Below the pieces are notes generated by a model. It did not search any database. It saw only the letters and a program-made list of their open reading frames with translations, and was not told the DNA's origin. From the NCBI RefSeq assembly GCF_029893635.1, contig NZ_JARXYR010000001.1, positions 310,001-374,000 of the forward strand: 64,000 bases of DNA. Direction: 5' to 3'. The translations under genes were made by a program, and so were the position numbers. Below, piece after piece: positions 1 to 7,963 of the stretch; the first letter of the stretch is position 1, and each line of letters starts with the position of its first letter. This stretch comes from Variovorax sp. TBS-050B (GTDB lineage Bacteria > Pseudomonadota > Gammaproteobacteria > Burkholderiales > Burkholderiaceae_C).

Positions 1-117
1 AGCGGCACGCTGCTGAGCCTGGTGGCGGTCTTCGTGGTCTGGCAGCTCACGGCCTTCGTGCTGCAGGCGCGCAGGAAGGTGGCGGTGGCGCCGGCGGGGG
101 TGGCGTTGGGGCCTTGA
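1..117 (+). CDS. C-terminal fragment of an inner-membrane protein
   Basis: Frame 1 is open from the window edge to a TGA at 115-117 and gives 38 residues. The start is hydrophobic (SGTLLSLVAVFVVWQL), followed by a basic segment QARRK and an Ala/Val/Pro-rich tail. This looks like a final transmembrane helix with a short positively charged cytoplasmic tail. The family cannot be named from so little. The next gene begins 43 bp downstream on the same strand and is a regulator, so operon membership is uncertain. Confidence 0.5.
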   Translation, partial: SGTLLSLVAVFVVWQLTAFVLQARRKVAVAPAGVALGP

Positions 118-160
118 GCGTTCGCAGAGGAGACGCAGCCGTGCGTCGGATAATCCGCTG

Positions 161-979
161 ATGAAACTCCATGTCGCGCGGCCGCATCCCGATGTGAGCG
201 CGTGGGTTTCAATGGCTGTGCACCTCTCGTTCGACAGCCCGGGCACGCAACCGGTGCCCTGCCACTTTCCCGCGCTGGTCGAGGGCGGGCTCGTCGTGGT
301 GCTCGAGGGCCGCTTCTTCGTCAAGGAACCCTCGGGTGTGTTCGCCTCTCTTCCTGCCGGATTCGTGGGCAGCGCCCGCGCCTTGCCGCTGACGCTCTAC
401 CGCACGCCTCGACTGTGCTACGCCGGACTGCGGCTGCAGCCCACCGGGACGCTCGGAATGCTGCAATCGAGTCCGCTGTCCCTGCCGCACCGGCTTGCCG
501 ATGCGGCGGATGTCTTCGGCCGGGCGTGGCCGGGTCTGGTGGAGCGCATCAGGGCGGAGACCGTCCCCGAGCGGCGCTTGGCGGCCCTGTTGACCTTCGC
601 ACGCGAGCACCTGCGCCAGGAAGTGCATCTACAGCGTTTGCGGCGTGCCGCTCTGCTGCAGCAGGCTGCTCTGCGGGCGGCGACGCCGGCCGATGCGGTG
701 GGCCTCTCCGTGCGGCAGTTCGAGCGCGTGTTCGCCGGCACCTTCGGCCTGACGCCGAAGCGGTTCCAGCGCGTGGCCCGCGTCGAAGGATTGCTGCGCG
801 ATGCCCTCGCCACGGCCAAGACGGACGCGGCACTCGCATTGCGTCATGGCTACTATGACCAATCGCACATGGCACGCGACCTGCGCATGCTGGCCGGCGC
901 TTCGCTGAGCACGCTGGTCGAGGCCGCCCGCCGGCAGGACTCGGAGAACTGGGCGCTCGCCGTTGGCATGGCCCGGTGA
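161..979 (+). CDS. AraC-family transcriptional regulator
   Basis: A 272-residue protein with an AraC-type DNA-binding region in its C-terminal third. The signature-like stretch runs from LSVRQFERVFAGTFGLTPK (about residues 183-201) to HGYYDQSHMARDL (about 229-241), which is the second helix-turn-helix with its usual G-Y-x-D-Q-S-H core. The N-terminal 150 residues resemble the cupin-like effector domain of this family, but no ligand can be named. The ATG at 161 has no strong Shine-Dalgarno; no better start is visible. The DUF2834 gene follows 69 bp later in the same direction and could be a target. Confidence 0.85.
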   Translation: MKLHVARPHPDVSAWVSMAVHLSFDSPGTQPVPCHFPALVEGGLVVVLEGRFFVKEPSGVFASLPAGFVGSARALPLTLYRTPRLCYAGLRLQPTGTLGMLQSSPLSLPHRLADAADVFGRAWPGLVERIRAETVPERRLAALLTFAREHLRQEVHLQRLRRAALLQQAALRAATPADAVGLSVRQFERVFAGTFGLTPKRFQRVARVEGLLRDALATAKTDAALALRHGYYDQSHMARDLRMLAGASLSTLVEAARRQDSENWALAVGMAR

Positions 980-1048
980 TCGTCGCACTGAAGCCGATGT
1001 CGCATTTTTCCTATCGGCCGCGGGACCGGCCCGATAGCATGCCCACGC

Positions 1049-1372
1049 ATGACACCGAAGAATGCAGCGCGCGTCCTCTTCATCCTGGCTTTTGCCGGCC
1101 TGGTTGTTCCCTGGTACTTCCATGCCGCGTTCCTCTTGGACGGCGGCAGTTTCGCGCCGGGGCCTTTCATGGCCGCCGTTTCGGCCAACAAGCTGGTGGC
1201 AGGCATCACCTGGGACGTCTACCTCGCTGCCGCAGCGTTCTCTGTCTGGCTGCTTCGAGATGCATCGGCAGCGCGCGTTCGCCGGCCGTGGATCTATGTC
1301 GCGCTGACGTTCGGACTTGGGCTCGCTTTCGCCTTGCCGCTGTACATGGCAATGCGAAAGGTGGCGCGATGA
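1049..1372 (+). CDS. DUF2834-type small membrane protein
   Basis: A 107-residue protein with three predicted membrane helices: about residues 9-28 (VLFILAFAGLVVPWYF), 54-69 and 84-101. The conserved-looking N-terminal helix ending PWYF and the TWDVYLAAAAFSVWLL segment fit the DUF2834 family of small integral membrane proteins, whose function is unknown. It sits between an AraC regulator and an NTF2-like protein, all on the plus strand with short gaps. No RBS of note precedes the ATG. Confidence 0.7.
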   Translation: MTPKNAARVLFILAFAGLVVPWYFHAAFLLDGGSFAPGPFMAAVSANKLVAGITWDVYLAAAAFSVWLLRDASAARVRRPWIYVALTFGLGLAFALPLYMAMRKVAR

Positions 1373-1418
1373 AGCGTGGGCGGTCGCCCCGGAGAAGGCG
1401 TCGAAGCGAAGCCGGTTC

Positions 1419-1811
1419 ATGAGCGAGATCTCCACCAAGGGCCGCGAACTCTACGCGGCGCTGAACAGCGGAGATGCCGATGCGCTGGCGCGATTGCTGC
1501 GGGATGACTTCAGCGGCTGCCTGTCTCCCGGCCTGCCGAGAGGTCTGGGCAAGACCTACGGCGGCCTGAACGCAATGATGGGCGAGGCGTGGGCGGTCGT
1601 CGACCAGTTGTTCGACCTGGATGTGGAGGTCGATCAGCTGTTCGAAGCGGGCGACATGCTCATCGCCCGCGGCATGTACCACGGCACTGCGAAGCAGAGC
1701 GGCAAGGCGTTTCGCGCTGCGTTCGCTCACTTCTGGCACTACGACGGCACGCAGTTTTCGCAGCTGCAACAGATCACCGATACGGGTCTATGGCGCGACG
1801 CGATCGAGTGA
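1419..1811 (+). CDS. NTF2/SnoaL-like fold protein
   Basis: A 130-residue protein starting at the ATG of MSEISTKGRELYAAL. An upstream in-frame ATG at 1317 would overlap the preceding gene and add a Cys/Arg/Trp-rich leader with no family character, so I prefer 1419. The pattern matches the NTF2/SnoaL-like alpha+beta barrel: an N-terminal helix with LNSGDADALARLLRDDF, a central VDQLFDLDVEVDQLFEAGD strand region and a final HFWHYDGTQFSQLQQITDT. Members are small enzymes or ligand binders, often annotated as ketosteroid-isomerase-like. No substrate can be assigned. Confidence 0.75.
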   Translation: MSEISTKGRELYAALNSGDADALARLLRDDFSGCLSPGLPRGLGKTYGGLNAMMGEAWAVVDQLFDLDVEVDQLFEAGDMLIARGMYHGTAKQSGKAFRAAFAHFWHYDGTQFSQLQQITDTGLWRDAIE

Positions 1812-1827
1812 ACGGCCCGCGCCCCTA

Positions 1828-2265
1828 TCAGAAGCTGATCACCTGCGCCTGCGAATCCCCGCTTGCGCTGAGCTGCTGGCGCACCTGCTGCGCGAGCGAG
1901 CCGAAGACGCGGCCCGCGAGCGTGGGTGCGTCGCGGCCGAAGACGATGCGGCTGCAGCCGTAGTCGCGCGCGGCCATGGCGATGGTCTCGGCGGTGCGGC
2001 CGACGAGCACGGTGCTGGTGTAGGGCACGCCGGCGAGGTCGAGCAGGCCTTCGGCGAAGCGCAGCTCCTCGGCGCCGGTCTCGCGCTGCAGGTCGAGCAG
2101 TTCCTGCTTGTCGAAGAGCATCGCCACGTGGCCCGACACCCTCGGCTGCACGCGCAGCAGCCGGACGCTCACGCGCCCGCTGCGGTGCATGCGCACCACT
2201 TCCTCGATGGCCGAGCGCGTGCGCGCCGGCTGGTCCGGGTCGACCGGTACCAAGATGCGCGTCAT
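1828..2265 (-). CDS. Universal stress protein (UspA) family
   Basis: A 145-residue single-domain protein starting MTRILVPVDPDQPARTR, the usual first beta strand and Asp of the Usp fold. The C-terminal region has GCSRIVFGRDAP (about residues 103-114) followed by GRVFGSLAQQV. The classical ATP-binding pattern G-x2-G-x9-G-(S/T) is only partly kept, so nucleotide binding is uncertain. It lies 12 bp downstream of the TerC-like gene on the same strand and probably belongs to the same transcript as TerC and perhaps the upstream two-component genes. Confidence 0.8.
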   Translation of the reverse strand: MTRILVPVDPDQPARTRSAIEEVVRMHRSGRVSVRLLRVQPRVSGHVAMLFDKQELLDLQRETGAEELRFAEGLLDLAGVPYTSTVLVGRTAETIAMAARDYGCSRIVFGRDAPTLAGRVFGSLAQQVRQQLSASGDSQAQVISF

Positions 2266-2277
2266 GCCGGCACTCGC

Positions 2278-3009
2278 TCAGACGGCGGGTTGGTTCTTGG
2301 CTTCTTGTTGCTGCTGCTGCGCCTCGAGCTGCTCTCGGCGGTGCTCGCGGCGCACGCTCAGCCACTTGCCGATCGCCACCACGAACATGGCGCCGAGCGC
2401 GGGAACCACGGTGTGCAGGGTGTGCCGTTCCGCGACCCAGCCGGCGATCGACGGGTCGCCGATCGCCATTTCGCCGGCGACCCAGCCGAGCAGCGCAGCG
2501 CCGACCATGATGATGATCGGGAAGCGGTCCATCAGCTTCAGGATCAGCGTGCTGCCGAAGATGATGAGCGGAATGCTGATCACGAGGCCGAACACCAGCA
2601 GCGGCACGTTGCCCTTGGCCGCGGCGGCCACACCGACGACGTTGTCCAGGCTCATGACGAGGTCGGCCACCACGATGGTCTTGATGGCACCGGCGAGGCC
2701 GGAATGGCCTTCGAGGTCATGCCCCTCGTCTTCCTGCTGCAGCAGGCCGATGCCGATCCACAGCAGCAGCGCCGCGCCCACGAGCTTGAGGTAGGGCAGG
2801 GTGAGCAGGTAGACGGCGAAGAAGGTCAGCACCACGCGCAGCACGATGGCACCGACGCTGCCGAAGATGATGGCCTTCTTCTGCTGCGCGGGCGGCAGCG
2901 AGCGCGAGGCCATCGCGATGACGACGGCGTTGTCGCCGCTCAGGACGATGTTGATCAGGATGATCTGCGACAGGGCGATCCAGAACTCGGGGCTCGACAA
3001 AAACGACAC
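2278..3009 (-). CDS. TerC-family integral membrane protein
   Basis: A polytopic membrane protein of 243 residues from the GTG at 3009, which has a GAGGAG Shine-Dalgarno at 3016-3021, 6 nt upstream. An ATG at 3057 would add 16 residues but lacks a comparable RBS. Family marks are the acidic, in-membrane motifs LSGDNAVVIAM in helix 1 and VMSLDNVVGVAAAA near the middle, which carry the paired Asp/Asn residues typical of TerC/Alx-type proteins. The tail is Gln-rich and cytoplasmic. Relatives are linked to Mn2+ export or metallation and tellurite resistance; the exact ion here is unknown. It follows a two-component system on the same strand after a 138-bp gap. Confidence 0.85.
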   Translation of the reverse strand: MSFLSSPEFWIALSQIILINIVLSGDNAVVIAMASRSLPPAQQKKAIIFGSVGAIVLRVVLTFFAVYLLTLPYLKLVGAALLLWIGIGLLQQEDEGHDLEGHSGLAGAIKTIVVADLVMSLDNVVGVAAAAKGNVPLLVFGLVISIPLIIFGSTLILKLMDRFPIIIMVGAALLGWVAGEMAIGDPSIAGWVAERHTLHTVVPALGAMFVVAIGKWLSVRREHRREQLEAQQQQQEAKNQPAV

Positions 3010-3100
3010 GGGTGTCTCCTCGGTGAATGACGTCCGGAGCCACGGTGGCTCCGCCATCCACGAGCGTAGGGGCCCGTGCTGTCACCTTTCTGCCGGCCGG

Positions 3101-3140
3101 CTGACAGCTGCCTATCGGCAAGCTGTCAGAAAGCTTACAG
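3101..3140. promoter_or_regulatory. Strong hairpin plus OmpR-type half-site pair upstream of the TerC gene
   Basis: Between the kinase stop and the TerC start lie CTGACAGCT (3101-3109) and its exact inverse AGCTGTCAG (3121-3129), extended by GCC/GGC with one bulged base. The second arm is reused in CTGTCAGAAAGCTTACAG (3123-3140): two 7-bp half-sites 11 bp apart, the layout of OmpR/PhoB-family boxes. No T tract follows on the minus strand, so a plain terminator is less convincing. It could be an attenuator or an operator for the neighbouring response regulator. Confidence 0.4.
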
Positions 3141-3147
3141 CCGGGGG

Positions 3148-4560
3148 TCAGGCCGCGGGCGCGGCGCCGTCCCCCGCGCGCAGCGGGAAGAAGACGCTGA
3201 AGGTGTTGCCCACGCCGTCGCTGTCTTCCTCGAGCGTGATGCGCGCGCCGTGGAGCGTGGCGATCTCGCTCACGATGGCGAGGCCGAGGCCGCTGCCGTC
3301 CTCCTGCGTACCGAGCAGCCGGTGGAAGCGTTCGAAGATGCGCGCGCGCTCTTCCACCGGAATGCGCGGCCCGTCGTCGTTGATCGCGAGGCGGCACTGG
3401 TCGTCGCCGGTCTGGCTGGTCTGCACGGTGACGCGGCCGCCCGGCTGGCTGTAGCGGATCGCGTTGTCGATCAGGTTGTTGAGCAGCTCGCGCAGGCGGT
3501 CGTGGTCGGCATCGATCATCAGCGCATGGTCGGTGCCCTCGAAGCCCAGGTCGATGTTGCGCTTGAGCGCCTGCGGCACCCATTCCATGCTCACTTCGAG
3601 CGCGTGCGCGTTCAAGTCGAGCGGCTGCAGCTGCATGGAATCGAGCGCACCGGGCTCGTTGCGCGCGAGCGAGAGCAGCTGCCGCACCAGCCGCGAGAGC
3701 CGGTCGGCGCTGATGTAGAGCTGCGCGAGGGAATGGCGCACGCGCTGCAGGTCGTTCTCGCGCAGCGCGAGTTCGATCTGCGCCTTCAAACCGCTGACGG
3801 GCGTCTTGAGCTGGTGCGCGGCATCGGCCACGAAGCGGTTCTGGAAATCGAAGGTGCGGCCGAGCCGGGCCATGAGCGCATTCACGTCGTCCACCAGCGG
3901 GCGCACTTCGCCGGGCACGTCGTGGGTGTCTATCGGGCTCAGGTCGAGGTGCGAACGGTCGGAGACGGCGCGGCGCAGCCGCTGCAGCGGCTCGAGCCCG
4001 CGCGAGACGCCGAACCAGACCACCAGCGTCGCCATGACGATCAGCAGCAGCTGCGGCAGCACCACGTTGGCGACCATCTCCCAGGTGAAGCGGTCGCGCT
4101 TGTGGAGCGTCTCGGCCACCTGCACCAGCACCTCGGGCAGCTGGGCGTCGGGGCCGATGCGCATGCGAGCGACCATCATGCGCACCGGTTCCCCGTGCAC
4201 CGTGGCGCCGTAGAAGTCGGAGCCCGCGGGCCGGGCGTTGCGCGGCGCGGGCAGTTGCGCGTCGCCGCCCAGGTGCGTGCCGTCGGCGCCGACCACGCGG
4301 TAGAACAGCCGGTCCTCGGGATCGACGAAGAGGATGTCGGCCGCGGGCTTCGAGAGTTCCAGCCGCGGGCGCTCGCCGTCGAGCCGGACGTGCATCGCGA
4401 TCTCGCGCCCGATCTCGTGCAGCGCACGGTCGTAGGCGAGGTTGGAAAAGCGCAGCGAGTTCCAGTAGGCCGCACCGGTGTCGAGCACCAGCAGCACGGC
4501 CAGCGGGCCGAGCAGCCACGCGAGCAGCTTGCGCTGCAGCCGGGGCTCAGACCTCCGCAT
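3148..4560 (-). CDS. Sensor histidine kinase (TctE/QseC-like)
   Basis: A 470-residue membrane kinase. TM1 is about residues 11-30, a periplasmic domain spans about 31-162, TM2 about 165-187, then a HAMP-like linker. The DHp domain has the phosphoacceptor His249 in AHQLKTP. The ATPase domain shows the N box NNLIDNAIRYS, the F box ARIFERFHRL and the G2 box GSGLGLAIVSEI. The G1 box reads NDDGPRIP, in which the second conserved Gly is Arg. The start ATG overlaps the 3' end of the response regulator by 14 nt, so the pair is translationally coupled. The small periplasmic domain fits the TctE/QseC class, but no tricarboxylate transporter genes adjoin it. Confidence 0.9.
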   Translation of the reverse strand: MRRSEPRLQRKLLAWLLGPLAVLLVLDTGAAYWNSLRFSNLAYDRALHEIGREIAMHVRLDGERPRLELSKPAADILFVDPEDRLFYRVVGADGTHLGGDAQLPAPRNARPAGSDFYGATVHGEPVRMMVARMRIGPDAQLPEVLVQVAETLHKRDRFTWEMVANVVLPQLLLIVMATLVVWFGVSRGLEPLQRLRRAVSDRSHLDLSPIDTHDVPGEVRPLVDDVNALMARLGRTFDFQNRFVADAAHQLKTPVSGLKAQIELALRENDLQRVRHSLAQLYISADRLSRLVRQLLSLARNEPGALDSMQLQPLDLNAHALEVSMEWVPQALKRNIDLGFEGTDHALMIDADHDRLRELLNNLIDNAIRYSQPGGRVTVQTSQTGDDQCRLAINDDGPRIPVEERARIFERFHRLLGTQEDGSGLGLAIVSEIATLHGARITLEEDSDGVGNTFSVFFPLRAGDGAAPAA

Positions 4561-5221
4561 CGCTGCTGTCGATCAGGTAGCCCATGCCGCGCACGGTGCG
4601 GATCTCGCAGCCCAGCGGCTCGAGCTTCTTGCGCAGCCGGTAGACGTTGACCTCGATGGCGTTGTCGCCGACCTCGTCGCCCCAGCCGTAGAGATGGTTG
4701 ACCATGTGCTCCTTGCTCACCACGCGGCCGGCGCGCATCAGCAGCAGCTCGAGCAGCGCGAGCTCGCGTGGCGAGAGATCGAGCGGCCGCTTGTCGTGGA
4801 ACACGCGCCGGCCCACGGTGTCGAAGCGCAGCAGCCCGTGCTCGAGATAGGGCGTCGAGCGCGTACTGCGGCGCAGCAGGGCGCGCACGCGCGCCTCGAG
4901 TTCGGGCAGGTCGAAGGGCTTGGCGAGGTAGTCGTCGGCGCCGAGGTCGAGGCCCTGCACGCGGTCGGCGAGTGTGTCGAAGGCGGTGAGCATCAGCACC
5001 GGCATGGTCGACTTGCGCGCGCGCAGGCGCTTGAGCACCTCGAGCCCGCTCAGGCCCGGCAGGCCGATGTCGAGGATCGCGAGGTCGTAGCTGCCGGCCG
5101 CGAGCGCATGGTCGGCCTCCTCGCCGGTGGAGACCACGTCGACGGCGTGCGCGGACTGCACCAGCGCACGCGACAGCGCGTCCGCCAGCACCCGGTCGTC
5201 CTCGACGAGCAATATGCGCAT
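4547..5221 (-). CDS. OmpR-family response regulator (TctD/QseB-like)
   Basis: A 224-residue two-domain regulator starting MRILLVEDDR at the ATG at 5221. The receiver domain has the acidic pair E7-D8, phosphoacceptor Asp51 in AILDIGLPG, Thr79 in LTAFD and Lys101 in LAKPFDLPE. The C-terminal winged helix (about residues 125-220) has RELALLELLLMRAGRVVSKE and NAIEVNVYRLRKKLEP, the recognition helix of the OmpR/PhoB class. It is first in a minus-strand run with the kinase, TerC and universal stress genes, which suggests that it may control that set. Confidence 0.92.
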   Translation of the reverse strand: MRILLVEDDRVLADALSRALVQSAHAVDVVSTGEEADHALAAGSYDLAILDIGLPGLSGLEVLKRLRARKSTMPVLMLTAFDTLADRVQGLDLGADDYLAKPFDLPELEARVRALLRRSTRSTPYLEHGLLRFDTVGRRVFHDKRPLDLSPRELALLELLLMRAGRVVSKEHMVNHLYGWGDEVGDNAIEVNVYRLRKKLEPLGCEIRTVRGMGYLIDSSDAEV

Positions 5222-5267
5222 TGGTGATGATCTTCCTGGCAGCGGCCCCGCGCGCCCGCGGTGGATG

Positions 5268-6965
5268 CTACTCGCTCTGGAACAGCGTCTCCACGCGCGC
5301 GAAGTCGCGCCCGTACTGGTCGACCTTGGCCTGGAACGGCACGCTCTCGCCCGGTGCGATCGCCGGCAGGTTGTCGAGCAGCGTGAAGCCCGCGAGCTGG
5401 CCCGCGGCATCGCGCAGGCTCACCCAGAGCCGCGGCTTGCGCACGATCGCCTGCGTCGGGTTCGCCACCGTGCCGCTGACCTCGACGTACTTGTAGCTGT
5501 AGCGGCGGCTGAAGTTGACGAGCACGCTGCTCGTGGCCGCGCGCGTGTCGGTCACGCGCACTTCGAGCGGCGCGCGCGGGCCGGGCAGGGCGGCGCGGCG
5601 CATCGGCTTCCATTCGACGCGGGTGGACGTGATGCGGTCGGCGCCGCGCGGCTCCAGAAGCACCGGAAAGCGCTCGCCAGGGTAGAGGTACGCGGGCCCG
5701 CCGACCGCGGTGGTGCCGTCGAGCCGGCTGCCGTCGTAGCGCGAGACCACGGCACCGGGCGCGATCGCGATCGCATCGGTGCTGCGGTTGACCACCTCGG
5801 CGAGGTACACCGGCCGCTGCGTGGTGTCGCGCCCGGCCACGAGCGGCAGCAGCTCGATCTTCGCGGCGTCGAAGCGCTCGGCCTCGTCGGCCAGCAGGTC
5901 TTCGCTGCCGAGGCGCAGCGAGGGATGGAAACGCTCGGGGCCGCCCGCGGTGCGGACCACGCGCGCACTGCCGCTCAGCACGCGCGTGCGGCCCTGCTGC
6001 GCCTGCTCGGTGAGGTTGTGGTCGATGCGGTAGTCCCAGGCCGCGATCGGGGTCTCGCGGTTTCCGATGCGCTCCACCCGTACTTCCACCGCGCTGCGCT
6101 CGCCCGGCGCGATCTCGCTGGCCTGCGCGAAGCCGCGGCCGAAGCCGATGACCGCGCCGGCATCGTCGTACACGGTGACCAGCGCCTCGACGCCGGTCAG
6201 CATCGCGCGGTCCTTGCGGTCGTTCACGATGCGGCCGACCAGGCGCAGGTTGTCCTGCTGCTGCACCAGCCGCGCGCGTGCGAACTTCAGCGGCGGTCCT
6301 TCGACCGTGCGGTAGGGCGCGGAGAGCGGCTGCACCTGCAGCTCCTGGCGCGTGACGTTGCGGTCGCCGGGCAGGTCGATCAGCACCGGGGCGCTCTCGC
6401 CGGGCGCGAGCGTGCCGATCGGCAGCGATTCGCTGCGCTCGCCGATGCGGCTTTCTCCTTCGTAGAACACGGCCTTGATGCTCGGGCGCTCGAGCGCCTG
6501 GCCGGTCTCGTTGCGCGCCACCACCAGCAGCCGCGGCTTGGCCGAGCTGCCGCTGCCCACGAGCACCTGCCGCGGCGGGTCGAGCTTGAGCCCGTCGACG
6601 GGAATGCTGCGCGGCGCGCTCGAGACGGCCGCGGGCCTGCTCGCGGCGGCCGTCTGCGTGTCCTTGCGCCCGCCCGTGAGCAACGCCGTGACCGCGAACA
6701 CCACCACCACCAGCCCGACGATCGCGATCGCCGCGATGCCCATCGCGCGGCCCACGTGCTGCTGGCGTGCCGACTGCTCGGCCGCGAGCCGGCGGCCGGC
6801 TTCGTTCTTGACCTGCTCGAGCACGCGCTCCAGCCGCGCCGAGACGTCGTCTTCCACGATCGACACCGAGCCGCAGTGCGCGCAGGTGTACTGGTTCAGG
6901 CCGGAGCGCTGGAGCGTGCCGCTGCCGCATTCGCCGCACTTGAGCGTTTGCAGGTTGATGGTCAC
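5268..6965 (-). CDS. Zinc-ribbon membrane protein with large repeat-like extracytoplasmic region
   Basis: A 565-residue protein from a GTG at 6965 with GAGGA upstream; longer starts run into low-complexity sequence. Residues 10-31 form a zinc ribbon (KCGECG then TCAHCG). Residues 38-72 are helical and charged, and residues 74-97 are one membrane helix. The remaining 460 residues are beta-rich and contain recurring short units of the type LxLVGRIVNDRKDRAMLTGVEA and YVEVSGTVANPTQAIVRKP. These resemble FxLYF-like or Ig-like domains that report on modified or unmodified extracytoplasmic strands. I do not recognise a named family and assign no function. Topology suggests a cytoplasmic zinc ribbon with an exported body. 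Confidence 0.75.
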   Translation of the reverse strand: MTINLQTLKCGECGSGTLQRSGLNQYTCAHCGSVSIVEDDVSARLERVLEQVKNEAGRRLAAEQSARQQHVGRAMGIAAIAIVGLVVVVFAVTALLTGGRKDTQTAAASRPAAVSSAPRSIPVDGLKLDPPRQVLVGSGSSAKPRLLVVARNETGQALERPSIKAVFYEGESRIGERSESLPIGTLAPGESAPVLIDLPGDRNVTRQELQVQPLSAPYRTVEGPPLKFARARLVQQQDNLRLVGRIVNDRKDRAMLTGVEALVTVYDDAGAVIGFGRGFAQASEIAPGERSAVEVRVERIGNRETPIAAWDYRIDHNLTEQAQQGRTRVLSGSARVVRTAGGPERFHPSLRLGSEDLLADEAERFDAAKIELLPLVAGRDTTQRPVYLAEVVNRSTDAIAIAPGAVVSRYDGSRLDGTTAVGGPAYLYPGERFPVLLEPRGADRITSTRVEWKPMRRAALPGPRAPLEVRVTDTRAATSSVLVNFSRRYSYKYVEVSGTVANPTQAIVRKPRLWVSLRDAAGQLAGFTLLDNLPAIAPGESVPFQAKVDQYGRDFARVETLFQSE

Positions 6966-7150
6966 TGGCTTTGATCCTCGTGGAAGAGAGAGAGAGAGGG
7001 AAGGGGAGCGGGAAAGGGTTGCGGCGGTGCGCGGCCGCGCGCATCTTAACGAGCCGCGCGGCGCGGGATGTGAACCTTCTTCCAACTGGCGGCGCGGGCG
7101 GGCCTTGCATAGACTCGCGGCCGATCATTTCTCGCCACACAGGAGCCCCC

Positions 7151-7948
7151 ATGGGTTTGATGGATCAGGTTGGCCATGCGCTGCTGGACAACGACGAGCT
7201 GCACTTCGCCGACGACCCCCGCTGCTCGCCCGAGGAGCGCTGGCTGGTGACGCTGAGCGCGCCGCTCTCGGCCTTCAACGGCAATTTCGTGAATGCGGTC
7301 GAGACCGGGCAGGACCCGGAGGCGCTGCGCGACGGCATCGCGAGCCTGTGGGGCGTGAAGGACCGCAAGAGCTTCGAGCAGACCGCGCGCTGGCTGGTGG
7401 AAGAGGGCCACCGCGACAAGTACCGCGAGGTCTGGCAGGCGCTGCAGAAGCTCGATGCCGCGCACCGCTCGGCGCCGCTGCTGCTGCGCAGCGTGGCCTC
7501 GCTGGTCTTTCCGGGCCTCTTCATGCTGAAGCTGCGCAACGAGCTCAACTACCAGGCCTTCGCCAACCAGACCGGCAAGAGCGTGCCCGAGATCGCGGCG
7601 CTGATGACCGCCTACGACGACTGGCTGGGCGACCTGCGCGATCCGCTCGGCGTGCCGCCCGCGGAGATCACCGACCTCGTCGCGTGGGACGCGGTGCGCC
7701 TCGCGAGCCTGTCGCGCTGGGCCGTGGAACTGGGCTACATCGAGCGCGGCGAGTTCGCGCATTTCGCCGGCGGCCTTGCCGGTCGCGTGCGCACCGCCTA
7801 CGCCAACTGGCCGCAGGTCAGCGCGGCCTATGTGGCGGGCGGGTTGATCTGGAAGTATTCCGATGCGCGGCAGGAAGCGCTGGTGCGCACCAACGCGATG
7901 CTGCTGCGCGATGCGCGCAGCCCGTACAAGAGCGTGCCGTTCCGGTAG
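7151..7948 (+). CDS. DUF1266-domain protein
   Basis: A 265-residue soluble-looking protein from the ATG at 7151, with AGGAG at 7141-7145. The C-terminal half carries the DUF1266 pattern: VAWDAVRLASLSRWAVELGY (about residues 178-197) followed by IERGEF and later TAYANWPQ. In this family a Trp/Asp/Arg-rich core of helices is conserved; the role is unknown, although members occur beside polymorphic toxins in some genomes. Nothing around it here is a toxin. The gene is divergent from the zinc-ribbon membrane protein, with a 185-bp shared upstream region. Confidence 0.75.
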   Translation: MGLMDQVGHALLDNDELHFADDPRCSPEERWLVTLSAPLSAFNGNFVNAVETGQDPEALRDGIASLWGVKDRKSFEQTARWLVEEGHRDKYREVWQALQKLDAAHRSAPLLLRSVASLVFPGLFMLKLRNELNYQAFANQTGKSVPEIAALMTAYDDWLGDLRDPLGVPPAEITDLVAWDAVRLASLSRWAVELGYIERGEFAHFAGGLAGRVRTAYANWPQVSAAYVAGGLIWKYSDARQEALVRTNAMLLRDARSPYKSVPFR

Positions 7949-7963
7949 GCATCGCCTCGGGCT

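Noticed and set aside
3010..3147. Mn2+-sensing yybP-ykoY riboswitch upstream of the TerC-like gene
   Set aside because: The class often precedes TerC/Alx-type genes, but the conserved loop GGGGAGUA and its partner loop are not found in this leader on the minus strand.
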